The notes below the pieces were generated by a model. That model was given only the letters and a program-made list of their open reading frames with translations, searched no databases and had not been told where the DNA came from. DNA of 64,000 nucleotides from positions 3,348,001 to 3,412,000 of the forward strand of contig NZ_CP172312.1 in assembly GCF_047946665.1 (NCBI RefSeq). The letters run 5' to 3'. The translations under genes and the position numbers were made by a program. Each line of letters opens with the position of its first letter. The first letter of the stretch is position 1. The stretch is from Allohahella sp002354735. GTDB taxonomy: Bacteria > Pseudomonadota > Gammaproteobacteria > Pseudomonadales > Oleiphilaceae. Positions 47,479-57,022 of the stretch are shown here, one piece after another.

Positions 47479-48486
47479 ATGACCATTCGCATAGCTATCA
47501 ACGGGTTTGGACGCATAGGGCGCAATGTCCTTCGCGCACTGTATGAAGGTGAGTACCGGGAGGCGGTGCGCGTGGTCGCGATCAACGACCTCGGCGACGC
47601 GAAAAGCAATGCCCATCTGCTGAAGTACGACAGCGTGCACGGGCGTTTCGCTGGCACTGTCGAGAGCGACGCCGACTCTATTACTGTCAATGGGGACCGC
47701 ATCACCATTACGGCCATTCGCGATCCGCAGGCCTTGCCGTGGGGCGAACGTGGCGTCGACGTGGTCCTGGAGTGCACCGGCCTGTTCACCAGCCGGGAAA
47801 AAGCCGCCGGGCACATCAAGGCGGGCGCGAGAAAGGTTATCATCTCGGCACCCTCGGAAGATGCCGATGCCATGATTGTCTATGGCGTCAATGAACACAC
47901 CCTGGGCGCTGACCACGAAATCATTTCCAACGCCTCCTGCACGACCAATTGCCTTGCACCGGTCGTTCAGGCCCTGCATAGCAGCATCGGCATCGAGAGC
48001 GGCCTGATGACGACGATTCACTCGTATACCAACGACCAGAACCTCAGCGACGTCTATCACAGCGACGCTTATCGCGCGCGCTCTGCGACTCAATCACAGA
48101 TACCAACGAAGACTGGCGCAGCCGCTGCCATTGGCAAGGTCCTGCCGGAACTGAAGGGCAAGCTCGACGGTATGGCAGTGCGCGTGCCAACCATCAATGT
48201 GTCATTGGTAGACCTGAGCTTTGTGGCCAACCGCGACACCAGCGCCGAAGAAATTAACGAGATTCTGAAAAAGGCTGCGGATGGCTCAAAGATCCTGGGC
48301 TATAACGATCAGAAGCTGGTCAGTATCGACTTCAATCACGATCCAAGATCCAGCATCTTCGACGCCAACCACACCCGTGTGAATGGCCGGCTCGCCAAGG
48401 TCATGGCCTGGTACGACAACGAGTGGGGCTTCTCCAACCGCATGCTCGATAACGCGATTGCACTGATGAAGGTGGCGCGCTCATGA
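47479..48486 (+). CDS. gap: Glyceraldehyde-3-phosphate dehydrogenase
   Basis: This 335-residue type I enzyme has the NAD site INGFGRIGRNVLRAL. The catalytic C154 lies in SNASCTTNC. Phosphate contacts are in the family GLMTTIHSYTNDQN, and a C-terminal WYDNEWGFSNRM is present. GAGGAGG precedes the ATG. It acts below Eda in the lower glycolytic path, overlaps pyk by four bases, and diverges from edd-glk. Whether it prefers NAD or NADP cannot be read with confidence. Confidence 0.96.
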   Translation: MTIRIAINGFGRIGRNVLRALYEGEYREAVRVVAINDLGDAKSNAHLLKYDSVHGRFAGTVESDADSITVNGDRITITAIRDPQALPWGERGVDVVLECTGLFTSREKAAGHIKAGARKVIISAPSEDADAMIVYGVNEHTLGADHEIISNASCTTNCLAPVVQALHSSIGIESGLMTTIHSYTNDQNLSDVYHSDAYRARSATQSQIPTKTGAAAAIGKVLPELKGKLDGMAVRVPTINVSLVDLSFVANRDTSAEEINEILKKAADGSKILGYNDQKLVSIDFNHDPRSSIFDANHTRVNGRLAKVMAWYDNEWGFSNRMLDNAIALMKVARS

Positions 48487-49970
48487 GCACCACCAAGCTG
48501 AGCACCAAGGACGGCGCTCCCGCCCTTCGACGCACGAAGATCGTAGCCACGCTGGGACCAGCCACCAGCTCACCCGAGTCCATCGCTGCCATCATCAAGG
48601 CTGGCGTTGATGTCGCCCGACTGAATTTTTCGCACGGCAGCGCAGAACAGCATCGCAACAATGCCGAGGCCGTTCGTGAGGCTGCGCGTGCCCAGGGTCG
48701 TTTCGTCGCGATTCTTGCAGACCTGCAGGGACCCAAGTTGCGTATCGCCCGCTTTACGGACGGGAAAATCAGTCTCCAGGCGGGCCAGCAGTTCGTTCTG
48801 GACGCAGCCATGGACAAGGAAGCCGGCACCGAAGAGCGCGTTGGTATCGACTATGAACAATTGATCGATGATGTCAGCCCCGGCGATGTACTCGTCCTGG
48901 ATGACGGGCGCATCGAACTTGAAATTCAACAGATCGAAAACCGTGCCATCATCTGCAAGGTATTGATCGGTGGCCCGCTCTCCAGCAACAAAGGCCTCAA
49001 CAAACGCGGCGGCGGCCTGTCTGCGCCGGCGCTGACCGACAAGGACAAGGCCGACCTCAAGACTGCTGCCAAGATCGGCGCAGACTATGTTGCAGTCTCG
49101 TTCGTCCGTACCGCCGAAGATATGCATACCGCTCGAGCGCTCCTTAAGGAGTGCGGCTCCAGCGCCGGCCTTGTGGCGAAGATCGAGCGAGCGGAGCTGG
49201 TTCACGATGAAGCGGCACTGGATGCGGTCATCGAAGCCTCTGAAGTGGTCATGGTTGCGAGAGGTGACCTGGCCGTGGAGATTGGCGACGCCGAACTTGT
49301 GGGTGTGCAGAAGCACATCATCGCGCGAGCCCGGACCCTGAATCGCATTGTCATTACGGCGACGCAGATGATGGAATCGATGATTCACAATCCGATGCCG
49401 ACGCGCGCCGAAGTCTCCGATGTCGCGAACGCCGTGCTCGATTATACGGATGCAGTAATGCTCTCTGCCGAAACGGCGGTTGGCGAATATCCCGTGCAGA
49501 CCATCGAAGCCATGTCGCGGATCTGCATCGGTGCAGAGAAACATCCATCGACACAAACCTCGAAGCATCGCATACACGAAAGTATGGCCAGGGTGGATGA
49601 GTCCATCGCACTATCGGCCATGTATGCAGCCAATCATCTCAAGCAGATCACTGCAGTCATCTGCATGACGGAGACCGGAGCGACGCCGCTGATGATGTCG
49701 CGTATCAAGTCCAGTCTGCCAATCTTCGCGCTGTCGCGTCGCCACGATACCCAACACAAGGTTGCGCTGTACCGCGGGGTACAGACGGTACCTTTCGATT
49801 CAGAAGAAATGCCGAACGATCGCATCAATGCCGCTGCGGTAGAGGAACTCGTGAATCGCAAGGTGGTCAAGGCTGGCGATCTGGTCATCATCACCAAGGG
49901 TGACTATGCCAACGCCCAGGGCGGCACCAATACCCTCAAGATCGTCAGCGTCGGCGACAGCATTCGCTAG
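48483..49970 (+). CDS. pyk: Pyruvate kinase
   Basis: This 495-residue enzyme has the substrate motifs TKIVATLGPATSS and ARLNFSHG. The catalytic Lys and metal acid residues lie in VAKIERAELV. VMVARGDLAVEIG and the ITATQMMESMI block follow, and a C-terminal allosteric domain begins near residue 350. It starts inside the gap stop codon, giving a gap-pyk operon. It makes pyruvate and ATP. Confidence 0.96.
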   Translation: MSTTKLSTKDGAPALRRTKIVATLGPATSSPESIAAIIKAGVDVARLNFSHGSAEQHRNNAEAVREAARAQGRFVAILADLQGPKLRIARFTDGKISLQAGQQFVLDAAMDKEAGTEERVGIDYEQLIDDVSPGDVLVLDDGRIELEIQQIENRAIICKVLIGGPLSSNKGLNKRGGGLSAPALTDKDKADLKTAAKIGADYVAVSFVRTAEDMHTARALLKECGSSAGLVAKIERAELVHDEAALDAVIEASEVVMVARGDLAVEIGDAELVGVQKHIIARARTLNRIVITATQMMESMIHNPMPTRAEVSDVANAVLDYTDAVMLSAETAVGEYPVQTIEAMSRICIGAEKHPSTQTSKHRIHESMARVDESIALSAMYAANHLKQITAVICMTETGATPLMMSRIKSSLPIFALSRRHDTQHKVALYRGVQTVPFDSEEMPNDRINAAAVEELVNRKVVKAGDLVIITKGDYANAQGGTNTLKIVSVGDSIR

Positions 49971-49978
49971 TTCGCTCT

Positions 49979-50012
49979 AAGCTAGTGTCCGGTATCGACC
50001 GGACACTAGCTT
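49979..50012. terminator. Bidirectional terminator between pyk and eda
   Basis: AAGCTAGTGTCCGGT at 49979-49993 pairs perfectly over 15 bases with 49998-50012 around an ATCG loop. It lies between converging genes. Confidence 0.8.
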
Positions 50013-50036
50013 CACTCAGTCAATTCCCGAAAACCC

Positions 50037-50696
50037 TCAACCCCGGCAACGCTGCAGACTTTCAGCTGCCAGGCGCGTCACAGCATCCCAGTCGCAGGCG
50101 TCGACTAGTTTCTTGGGCGTCAGCCAGGTTCCCCCGACCGCTGCAACGTTATCAAGGCCAAGATAGTCCCGCGCAGTCTCCTGACGAATACCTCCGGTCG
50201 GACAGAAAGTGACATCGCTAAAGGGTCCAGCGAAGGTCTGCAGCGCCTTGACACCACCAGCCACTTCAGCAGGAAAGAACTTGAATTCGCGATACCCCAG
50301 GCCATAGCCGAGCATCATCTCAGAAAGCGTTGAGACGCCCGGCAACATTGGTACGGCTGCATTGAGACCATGCTCCAACAGCGCCGGAGTCGATCCTGGT
50401 GTAATGATAAACTGGGCACCGGCGGCCTCAGCCTCGCGGTAGGTTTCGACGGTCGTGACGGTACCGGCACCCACCCAGACATCAGGCAGGGCATTGCGCA
50501 ACTGACGAATGGCAGCCAGACCATGCTCGGTTCGCAGTGTGATCTCCAGAATCCTGATACCGCCAGCCACCAGCGCTCGACTCAGCGCCACGGCGTGATC
50601 GAGATCATCGATAGTGATGACCGGCACCAGCGGGCACGAGGAAAGCACCGCCTGGATCTGGTTACGGTGGGCTTGGGGCAGACTGGACTGAAACAT
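50037..50696 (-). CDS. eda: KDPG aldolase
   Basis: ATG at 50696 (MFQSSLPQAHR) follows AAGGAAA; a longer frame overlapping zwf adds 36 residues with no family match. The 219-residue class I aldolase has the Glu of LEITLRT, the Schiff-base Lys in EFKFFPAE and the TGGI phosphate loop. It splits 2-keto-3-deoxy-6-phosphogluconate into pyruvate and glyceraldehyde 3-phosphate. It follows zwf by 79 bases on the same strand, so both are likely under the HexR site ahead of zwf. Confidence 0.95.
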   Translation of the reverse strand: MFQSSLPQAHRNQIQAVLSSCPLVPVITIDDLDHAVALSRALVAGGIRILEITLRTEHGLAAIRQLRNALPDVWVGAGTVTTVETYREAEAAGAQFIITPGSTPALLEHGLNAAVPMLPGVSTLSEMMLGYGLGYREFKFFPAEVAGGVKALQTFAGPFSDVTFCPTGGIRQETARDYLGLDNVAAVGGTWLTPKKLVDACDWDAVTRLAAESLQRCRG

Positions 50697-50775
50697 GTTG
50701 GTTTTCCTTATAAACAATGTGCTGAGACTCAGCTTGAGATGTTGGGTTAAATGAAAGCGGAAGGCGGAGCCGGCC

Positions 50776-52251
50776 TCAGCCATCTTCGTACCAGCTCCGG
50801 CCATCGCGCGCGATCATGGCAATGGCAGCCATCGGCCCCCAGGTGCCCGCCGCATAGCGTTTCGGCAGACCGCCATGGTCCTGCCAGGTCGCAATGACCT
50901 GATCGGTCCAACGCCAGGCCGCTTCGACTTCATCCCTGCGCACGAAGAGATACTGGTTATTCTTCATGACCTCCCAGAGCAGCCGCTCATAGGCATCGGG
51001 AATGCGCGCCTTATCGAAGGCTTCCGAGAAACTCAGTTCAAGCGGCCCCTGACGCAGGCGCATACCCTTATCCAGCCCCTGATCCTTGGTGAGTATCTGC
51101 AAAGACATGCCCTCGTCGGGCTGCAGGCGGATGATGAGCCGGTTATTGGCCAGGTGGGCCTGATCGGGATCGAAGATATAGTGTGGCGCAGGCTTGAAGT
51201 GGATGATGATCTGCGACAGTTTGTCCTGAAGACGCTTCCCGGTGCGCATATAGAACGGCACGCCGGCCCAGCGCCAGTTGTTGATCTCGGCCTTGATCGC
51301 CACGAAGGTCTCGGTCTTGCTGCCAGCCGCTGCGCCGTCCTCCTGCAGATAGCCAGGCACTGGCTGGCCACCACAGCTGCCTTCGGTGTACTGCCCGCGC
51401 ACGAGATGGCTATCCACGAGGTCTCGCGTGATTGGACGCAGCGCCTTGAGCACCTTGAGCTTCTCGTCACGGATACTGTCAGCACTCAGGTCAGCAGGCG
51501 GGTCCATGGCAATGAGACAGAGCAGCTGCAGCAGGTGATTCTGCACCATGTCCCGCAGCTGGCCGGCCTTGTCGAAATAACCCCAGCGGCCTTCAATGCC
51601 CACACGCTCCGCCACAGTGATTTCGACGTGCGAGATGTGATCCTGATTCCACTGGGTGGCGAACAAATTATTGGCGAAGCGCAGCGCGATCAGGTTCTGC
51701 ACAGTTTCCTTGCCGAGATAATGATCGATACGGAACAGCTGCGATTCATTGAAAACCGCAGCAAGCTCATCGTTGATCACCCTCGACGACTCGAGATCAT
51801 GGCCTATCGGCTTTTCGACCACCACGCGGGTGGAGGCTTCGATACAGCCTGCCGTGCGAAGGTTACCGCCAATATGACCATACAGTGAAGGCGGCGTAGC
51901 CATGTACACGACCAGGGGCACACTCGAACCTTCACGCCATTGACGAATTCCGCTGTAGCCTTCGGCATTGGCAAAATCCAGCCGGAGGTATTTGATTCGC
52001 CCAAGCAGCCGGTCTACCACCTCGTCGCTCAGTTCCTTGCTCGGCACATGTTCCGCCAGCTTGCGCGCCAGGCGCTCACGCGTCTTGCCGGTGTCGCTGT
52101 CCTGATGCCCCAGAGCCAGAATGCGGGTTTCCGGTGGCAGCAGATCAGCACGATCCAGCTGATAGAGGGCAGGAAAGAGTTTGCGCTGAGCGAGATCGCC
52201 CAGGGCTCCAAACATGGCGATATCGCAGCAGACCTTGGCCTTGTTATTCAT
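50776..52251 (-). CDS. zwf: Glucose-6-phosphate 1-dehydrogenase
   Basis: This 491-residue enzyme has the N-terminal cofactor site IAMFGALGDLAQRKL and the conserved VVVEKPIGHDL. The substrate and catalytic block is RIDHYLGKETVQNL. The DYVTHA-type later blocks are replaced by the usual family spacing to ELSFSEAF. It feeds the Entner-Doudoroff branch. A perfect HexR palindrome lies 35 bases ahead of the ATG. There is no pgl gene for 6-phosphogluconolactonase beside it, although zwf-pgl-eda is a common order. Confidence 0.96.
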   Translation of the reverse strand: MNNKAKVCCDIAMFGALGDLAQRKLFPALYQLDRADLLPPETRILALGHQDSDTGKTRERLARKLAEHVPSKELSDEVVDRLLGRIKYLRLDFANAEGYSGIRQWREGSSVPLVVYMATPPSLYGHIGGNLRTAGCIEASTRVVVEKPIGHDLESSRVINDELAAVFNESQLFRIDHYLGKETVQNLIALRFANNLFATQWNQDHISHVEITVAERVGIEGRWGYFDKAGQLRDMVQNHLLQLLCLIAMDPPADLSADSIRDEKLKVLKALRPITRDLVDSHLVRGQYTEGSCGGQPVPGYLQEDGAAAGSKTETFVAIKAEINNWRWAGVPFYMRTGKRLQDKLSQIIIHFKPAPHYIFDPDQAHLANNRLIIRLQPDEGMSLQILTKDQGLDKGMRLRQGPLELSFSEAFDKARIPDAYERLLWEVMKNNQYLFVRRDEVEAAWRWTDQVIATWQDHGGLPKRYAAGTWGPMAAIAMIARDGRSWYEDG

Positions 52252-52285
52252 AGTCGAACAAAACTCACAGCAATAGAGGGATAAT

Positions 52286-52305
52286 TTGTAGTAAACTTAC
52301 TACAA
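52286..52305. promoter_or_regulatory. HexR operator upstream of zwf
   Basis: TTGTAGTAAACTTACTACAA is a perfect palindrome of 7-base arms around AAACTT. HexR in gammaproteobacteria is known to bind TGTAGT/ACTACA-type palindromes and to leave them when KDPG binds. Two more ACTACA copies occur at 52352-52357 and 52361-52366, nearer hexR, in direct order. Confidence 0.8.
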
Positions 52306-52567
52306 TAGTGGCAGGTAATTGCCTAAAAGCCAAGACATCAACGGAAGGTGTTGATTATTTTACTACATAACTACAGTCGTTGTGGCTGAAACCGTCAGAT
52401 TCACAGGAGGCTGCGGGCTAGACCCTGTTTTCACAGGTGCACTCGCAGGCTATTGATAAAAGGCGCTATAGTGGCGGGCAGGCGCCATGGCTGATGACAG
52501 CACACACGCTTGTCTGACCGGCCGGCAGACGCAACTCCTTACAGACTTTCATGATCAGGATCTCAAC

Positions 52568-53440
52568 ATGACCAATGCTGCAGCCACCCAGACTTCGAGC
52601 CTGCTGAAGCAGCTTCAGGAACGCCTGGGCCAGCTGAACAAGTCGGAGCGCAAGGTCGCCGAAGCCATACTGCGTGATCCGTCTGCGGCGACGAGGTCGA
52701 GTATCGCGGCACTGGCCCAGGCCGCGGAGGTGAGTGAGCCGACCGTCAATCGTTTCTGCAGGAACTTTTCCGCAAGCGGCTTCCCGGACTTCAAGATTCG
52801 TCTGGCACAGAGCATCGCGACCGGTACGCCGTACGTGGGTCAGAACGTGGACATCGACGACGATGTCGCCGCGTTTACCGACAAGATCATCCTCAGCACC
52901 ATGGCCAGCCTGGATCATGCAAGGCAGGCGCTGAACACCAAGGCCCTGGCGAGTGCGATTGACTACCTTATCCAGGCGAAGCAGATCAGTTTCTTCGGTA
53001 TGGGGGGGTCGGCACCAGTTGCGCTCGATGCGCAACACAAGTTCTTCCGCTTCAATATCCCGGTGGTGGCGTATAACGATGCGCTGATGGCTCGTATGGT
53101 GGCGGCGGGCTCCAGCACCGGAGACGTGATGGTCGTTATCTCGTATACCGGCCGCACCCGTGAGATGGTGGAAATCGCGGAACTGGCTCGCAGTAACGGC
53201 ACCACTGTCATTGGGATAACGGCTCCCGCCTCACCGTTGGCCGAGACCTGCACGGTAGCGCTCGAAGTCACCGCCCCGGAGGACACTGATGTCTATGTGC
53301 CGATGACTTCGCGCATCATTCACCTTGCCATCATCGACATCCTCACCACCGGCGTGACCCTCAAGCGGGGCAGTGATTTCCAGGGCCACCTGAAAAAGAT
53401 CAAGGACAGCCTTCAGCCGACCCGGTTTCCGCTGCGCTAG
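52568..53440 (+). CDS. hexR: HexR, RpiR-family regulator of central carbon genes
   Basis: ATG at 52568 (MTNAAATQTS) is chosen because AGGAT precedes it; the upstream 27 residues look unlike the family. The 290-residue protein has the RpiR helix-turn-helix (SERKVAEAIL, ATRSSIAALAQAAEVSEPTV) at about residues 20-75. The SIS sugar-phosphate domain follows (ISFFGMGGSAPVAL, VVISYTGRTREMV, VIGITAP). It diverges from zwf across the HexR operator. KDPG is the known effector in relatives. Confidence 0.93.
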   Translation: MTNAAATQTSSLLKQLQERLGQLNKSERKVAEAILRDPSAATRSSIAALAQAAEVSEPTVNRFCRNFSASGFPDFKIRLAQSIATGTPYVGQNVDIDDDVAAFTDKIILSTMASLDHARQALNTKALASAIDYLIQAKQISFFGMGGSAPVALDAQHKFFRFNIPVVAYNDALMARMVAAGSSTGDVMVVISYTGRTREMVEIAELARSNGTTVIGITAPASPLAETCTVALEVTAPEDTDVYVPMTSRIIHLAIIDILTTGVTLKRGSDFQGHLKKIKDSLQPTRFPLR

Positions 53441-53470
53441 CTAAAGCAGTTTGCCGGCAGCGGCGCTGGC

Positions 53471-54166
53471 TCAGACAGTCAGTCGCCGCAAGCCGATGCC
53501 CGCCAGCCCTGACAGCAGCAATAGCGCAGCAAGTGGTGCCGGCACAGCGGTTGCAACTGGTATAGGCCCAGCGCCAGCGCCACTGTCGATGGCATTTGAT
53601 ATGGCGTACACACCACCGGGACCTGCCGGCGCCTGTGTCGTCTGCCAGAAGAAGGTGATCGGCTCGCCGGTATCCCAGCCCTCACTGTCGGCCAGCCAGA
53701 TCAGCTCACCGAGATCGCTCTGCTCCAGACTGAAGCCTACGCCTGCGAACGCCGCCTCCGTAAAATCATACCCCGCGACACCGTTGAAACCATAGGCTTC
53801 AAACCCCAGGCTGAACGAGCCCACATCATCGAATTCAACGACGGTCGCGGGATTCGGGAATGGCGGGTCGTTAGGATGATCCACGCCAGGCGTCACTGTA
53901 TGCGAATAGGTGTAAACAGTGTCGGCAGGATTGGCCGGCGGCAGGCAGTCGGCGAAGCCCGCGGGACAGCTGACGCTACTACGTAGATCACCTACGCTGT
54001 CGCCATTACCTCTGACCAAAGACACTTCCACGTCCGGCCCCACAGGGCCGACAATCTTCGCGCCCGTCTCGATCGTGTCAAAATCGGTGACTGAAATGGG
54101 CGCGGCTAAAACTGGAACGCTGATAAAACAGCTCAGAAATATCAAACGGTAGACTGGTCGTTGCAT
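53471..54166 (-). CDS. Secreted protein with VPLPA/PEP-CTERM-like sorting tail
   Basis: ATG at 54166 has AAGGAA before it; a TTG start would add two residues. A signal peptide ends at VLA. The body is acidic and beta-rich, with a disulfide candidate pair in SVSCPAGFADC. The tail VPAPLAALLLLSGLAGIGLRR matches the exosortase-type pattern: short motif, hydrophobic segment, basic end. Proteins of this kind are cut and passed to the surface by an exosortase, which is not in this window. The gene stands between hexR and lamB. Its function is unknown. Confidence 0.75.
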   Translation of the reverse strand: MQRPVYRLIFLSCFISVPVLAAPISVTDFDTIETGAKIVGPVGPDVEVSLVRGNGDSVGDLRSSVSCPAGFADCLPPANPADTVYTYSHTVTPGVDHPNDPPFPNPATVVEFDDVGSFSLGFEAYGFNGVAGYDFTEAAFAGVGFSLEQSDLGELIWLADSEGWDTGEPITFFWQTTQAPAGPGGVYAISNAIDSGAGAGPIPVATAVPAPLAALLLLSGLAGIGLRRLTV

Positions 54167-54408
54167 GATCAATTCCTTGGTTGAATAGATTGATTGGACA
54201 GTTGGTTAAACCCTGCTGCACGCAGATACAACAACAACTGGCTGCGAGCCAAAGTGGCTACGATACAGGGCCGCGCTCACGTCACTCCCACCCTTCTACG
54301 CCCCAACCCGATCCGCGCCCCCTCCCCCAAAAAAACAGGCGTGGATGATGCGGCGAGTAGACGCTTCCCTGACTATCGAACAAGACAACAAAAAAACAGG
54401 AAGCACCT

Positions 54409-55758
54409 ATGAACCACCTTCAAGTTAAAAGACTCTCAGCCATTGCGGCGGCAGTTGCGGCAGCCGCGTTTGCATCGTCCGCGGTGGCTGTTGAATTTTT
54501 TGGATATGCCCGCGCCGGCCTGTCCAGCAACGTAAACAGTGGCGGCGAACAGACCTGTTTCGGCAATGGCGCCAATGGCCATTATGTGGGCAGACTCGCC
54601 GACGAATGCGACACCTATGCTGAAATCGGCATCGGCGAAGAGCTATTCGCACAGGATGGCAAGTCATTCCGCATCGATTCGATGATTGCCTACGGCGCAA
54701 ATCTGCAGGGCAATGATTATCAGGCCTTCAACGGCGCCAACGACGTCAGCGGCGTCAACGTTGAACTCGACCCAGTAACCAATCTACCTGTTACCACCGT
54801 CACCAGAAACAACAGTGACCCCTACGGCGGTGGCGAAGTCGCACTGCGCCAGCTGTACGTTTCTGGCAAAGGCGTCGTCGAAGCACTGCCAGGCGCAACG
54901 CTCTGGGCAGGCAAACGCTTTTACCAGCGTCACGATGTTCATCAGCTCGACCTCTTCTATGTGAACAACTCCGGCTACGGCGGCGGTATCGAGAATATCC
55001 AGATGGGCGCCGGAAAGTTCTCGCTGGCCTGGCTCAACTCTGACAAAAGGGAAAATGACGAGAACATCGTTCAGAACAACAAGTTCGACGTGCGTTATGC
55101 CTTTCCGATTGGCTCAAACAATCTTACGCTCATTGGCGTTTACGGCATGGCGGATCTGACCGACCAGCAGGAAGACGCAGGTATCGATGATGAAGATGGA
55201 CTGTTCTTCAGCGCCGAGCTCGCTTCAGAATTCATGGGCGGCTTCAACAAGTTCGTGTTGCAGTACGCCACCGACTCCCTCGGCGAATCAGCATTCGCCA
55301 ACCACGGTTCGGGCGTCAGCCTTAACGCACCCTACTACGCCGGCACACTCGAAGAGAGCTGGCGCGTGCTCAACCACGGCGTCATCAAGCTGGGCGGTGG
55401 CTGGGATCTGGGTTACTCAGCCCTCTATGCACAGGGTGATACTTACGACGTTATCAATCAGGAGTCACCTGAGCGTCTGAGCGTTGTGGTCCGTCCGGTA
55501 TTCAACTGGACACCGTTCAGCAGCACCACGTTTGAACTTGGCTATGCCGATGAGCACCAGCCATTTTCGGACGACTCGACTGAGCTGCAGAAAATCGCAA
55601 TTGCACAGCAGTGGTCTGCCGGTCCGGGTTACTGGGCTCGTCCTGTCATCCGCGCCTATGTCGCCAGCTTCTTCGGTGATCAGGCTGAGTCGGCGCGCGG
55701 TGGCGAAGGCGTAGACGGTGATCTGCAGCTGGGCCTGCAGATGGAAGCCTGGTGGTAG
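54409..55758 (+). CDS. lamB: Maltoporin
   Basis: This 449-residue outer-membrane protein has a signal peptide (AAAAFASSAVA). The mature start VEFFGYARAG is the LamB pattern. CFGNGANGHYVGRLADEC is the family first loop. LWAGKRFYQRHDVHQLD follows near residue 165, and the chain ends in an aromatic residue (QLGLQMEAWW) as needed for barrel assembly. It lets maltodextrins through the outer membrane to MalE. A candidate activator box GGCGAGTAG lies at 54352-54360. Confidence 0.95.
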   Translation: MNHLQVKRLSAIAAAVAAAAFASSAVAVEFFGYARAGLSSNVNSGGEQTCFGNGANGHYVGRLADECDTYAEIGIGEELFAQDGKSFRIDSMIAYGANLQGNDYQAFNGANDVSGVNVELDPVTNLPVTTVTRNNSDPYGGGEVALRQLYVSGKGVVEALPGATLWAGKRFYQRHDVHQLDLFYVNNSGYGGGIENIQMGAGKFSLAWLNSDKRENDENIVQNNKFDVRYAFPIGSNNLTLIGVYGMADLTDQQEDAGIDDEDGLFFSAELASEFMGGFNKFVLQYATDSLGESAFANHGSGVSLNAPYYAGTLEESWRVLNHGVIKLGGGWDLGYSALYAQGDTYDVINQESPERLSVVVRPVFNWTPFSSTTFELGYADEHQPFSDDSTELQKIAIAQQWSAGPGYWARPVIRAYVASFFGDQAESARGGEGVDGDLQLGLQMEAWW

Positions 55759-55781
55759 CGCAGGACTGACCGTCGAGTGTA

Positions 55782-55812
55782 GCCGGGGCAGTTCCGATAG
55801 GGCTGCCCCGGC
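55782..55812 (+). terminator. Hairpin after lamB
   Basis: GCCGGGGCAG and CTGCCCCGGC (55782-55791 and 55803-55812) form a ten-pair stem with an 11-base loop. No T-run follows, so partial read-through into the lipoprotein gene is likely. Confidence 0.6.
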
Positions 55813-55844
55813 GCCCCCTAACAATAATCAGAAGGATAACCGTG

Positions 55845-56288
55845 ATGCTCAACAAAATAGCACTCGTCCCCTTTGTGGCCCTGCTTGCAGTAGGCGGTTG
55901 TGCCACTACAGAACAAACTGAAACCGCCAGTGGCAAGCGTGACTTCAGCGAAGTGCTCTACCTGCGTGGCCAGTTCAACTGGTGGGATATCGCGCCCGAG
56001 TACAAGGTCAAGAAAGTTGGCGACGACCTGTATAGGACGGAAGTTTCCTTGAAAGCGGACGGCCAGCCCTACGGTTTCAAGTTCGGCAATGCCACCTGGA
56101 GCGCAGGCACCAACTGCGGCTACCTCTCCGAGGAATTCAAGACCATCAAGATTGGCGAGCCCGCTAAAGCGAACTGCTCAGCCGTGTTCGAAGATTTCAT
56201 GTTCACACCGCCTGAAACCGGCACCTATGCCTTCTTTTTCGACAACAGCGGGGAGACGCCAGTCGTCCTTGTAAAGCCCGCCGAATAG
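55845..56288 (+). CDS. Small lipoprotein with glycogen/starch-binding-like beta domain
   Basis: ATG at 55845 is used; GTG at 55842 is one codon earlier, and AAGGA lies before both. The 147-residue protein has a lipobox VGGC at about residue 19. The mature part (LYLRGQFNWWD, KVGDDLYRTEV, YGFKFGNATWSAG, FFFDNSGETP) looks like the E-set or CBM48-type domain found at the head of pullulanases. Two cysteines (NCGYLS, KANCSAV) may pair. It follows lamB, so it probably helps hold starch chains at the surface near the maltoporin. That role is inferred. Confidence 0.7.
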   Translation: MLNKIALVPFVALLAVGGCATTEQTETASGKRDFSEVLYLRGQFNWWDIAPEYKVKKVGDDLYRTEVSLKADGQPYGFKFGNATWSAGTNCGYLSEEFKTIKIGEPAKANCSAVFEDFMFTPPETGTYAFFFDNSGETPVVLVKPAE

Positions 56289-56325
56289 TTCCCCCTGTTC
56301 AGGCAAGCGTCTTCTTGCTGTGTTT

Positions 56326-56358
56326 GGGCACTGCTGGTGCCCTCTTTTGATTTTTCTG
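56326..56358 (+). terminator. Rho-independent terminator after the lipoprotein gene
   Basis: GGGCAC/GTGCCC (56326-56331 and 56337-56342) with a five-base loop is followed by T-rich DNA (TCTTTTGATTTTTCT). Confidence 0.7.
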
Positions 56359-56428
56359 ACGACCCTCTTATCTCCCGCCTCTCCCGCTGTTACATTCAAC
56401 ACCACACCTCTTCCCAAAGGACGTCAAG

Positions 56429-57022
56429 ATGCCGAATCGATGTCGGTCTGCTGCCATTGCCAGATTATCTGCCCTCAAACCGCAGAGCTTTTTCGTGTTA
56501 GGGCTGGCCCTGCTGTCCACATCGACTGCAGCTGAATGCCCTTCGACCGAAGAGCAACGCTGGATCTCCGGCAGGCCCTATGACCAGGGCGCCAGGGTTC
56601 ATCATGAGGGGCAGTGGTACCAGGCTCGCGAACGGCAGGCTGGCCATGAACCAGGCAGTAGTTTCAGCTGGAAGGCCGTAGATGCCCCTGACTGTGACCT
56701 GTCTGAACCGATGGCGGCACCCCTCACCGATGAGACGCAGGTGCCGAAATCAAATAGCCATGATACAGGCGCGGCGGAGACCAAGGGCGATATAAAGACC
56801 CAACCGCTCCCTCAGAGTGAGCCAGGCTCGAGCTCAGAGGTCAGCGAAATCGCGTGTGAAAGCATTGGTGAATATTCCTTTGGAGAAGCCTATAGCCCAG
56901 GCGCACTCGTGAGACACCAGGGTCTGGTGTATCGAGCCACGCGCCCCAGTACTGGCGACATGCCTGGCCTTCAAATGCCGCCCGTCTGGGCGCGTGAGAG
57001 TATGGTTTGTGCCGAGCGTTAG
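56429..57022 (+). CDS. Secreted protein with two CBM5/12-like chitin/starch-binding modules
   Basis: AAAGGA precedes the ATG by eight bases. A long signal peptide of about 37 residues has hydrophobic core FFVLGLALLS and ends at TAA. Two similar modules follow. One is RPYDQGARVHHEGQWYQA with a later SFSWKAV (about 45-90). The other is EAYSPGALVRHQGLVYRA with a later PPVWARE (about 150-192). Each has the aromatic residues of carbohydrate-binding modules 5/12. A Ser/Thr/Glu linker separates them. It converges on the G4-amylase gene. It has no enzyme domain and is probably a substrate-binding helper. Confidence 0.7.
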   Translation: MPNRCRSAAIARLSALKPQSFFVLGLALLSTSTAAECPSTEEQRWISGRPYDQGARVHHEGQWYQARERQAGHEPGSSFSWKAVDAPDCDLSEPMAAPLTDETQVPKSNSHDTGAAETKGDIKTQPLPQSEPGSSSEVSEIACESIGEYSFGEAYSPGALVRHQGLVYRATRPSTGDMPGLQMPPVWARESMVCAER

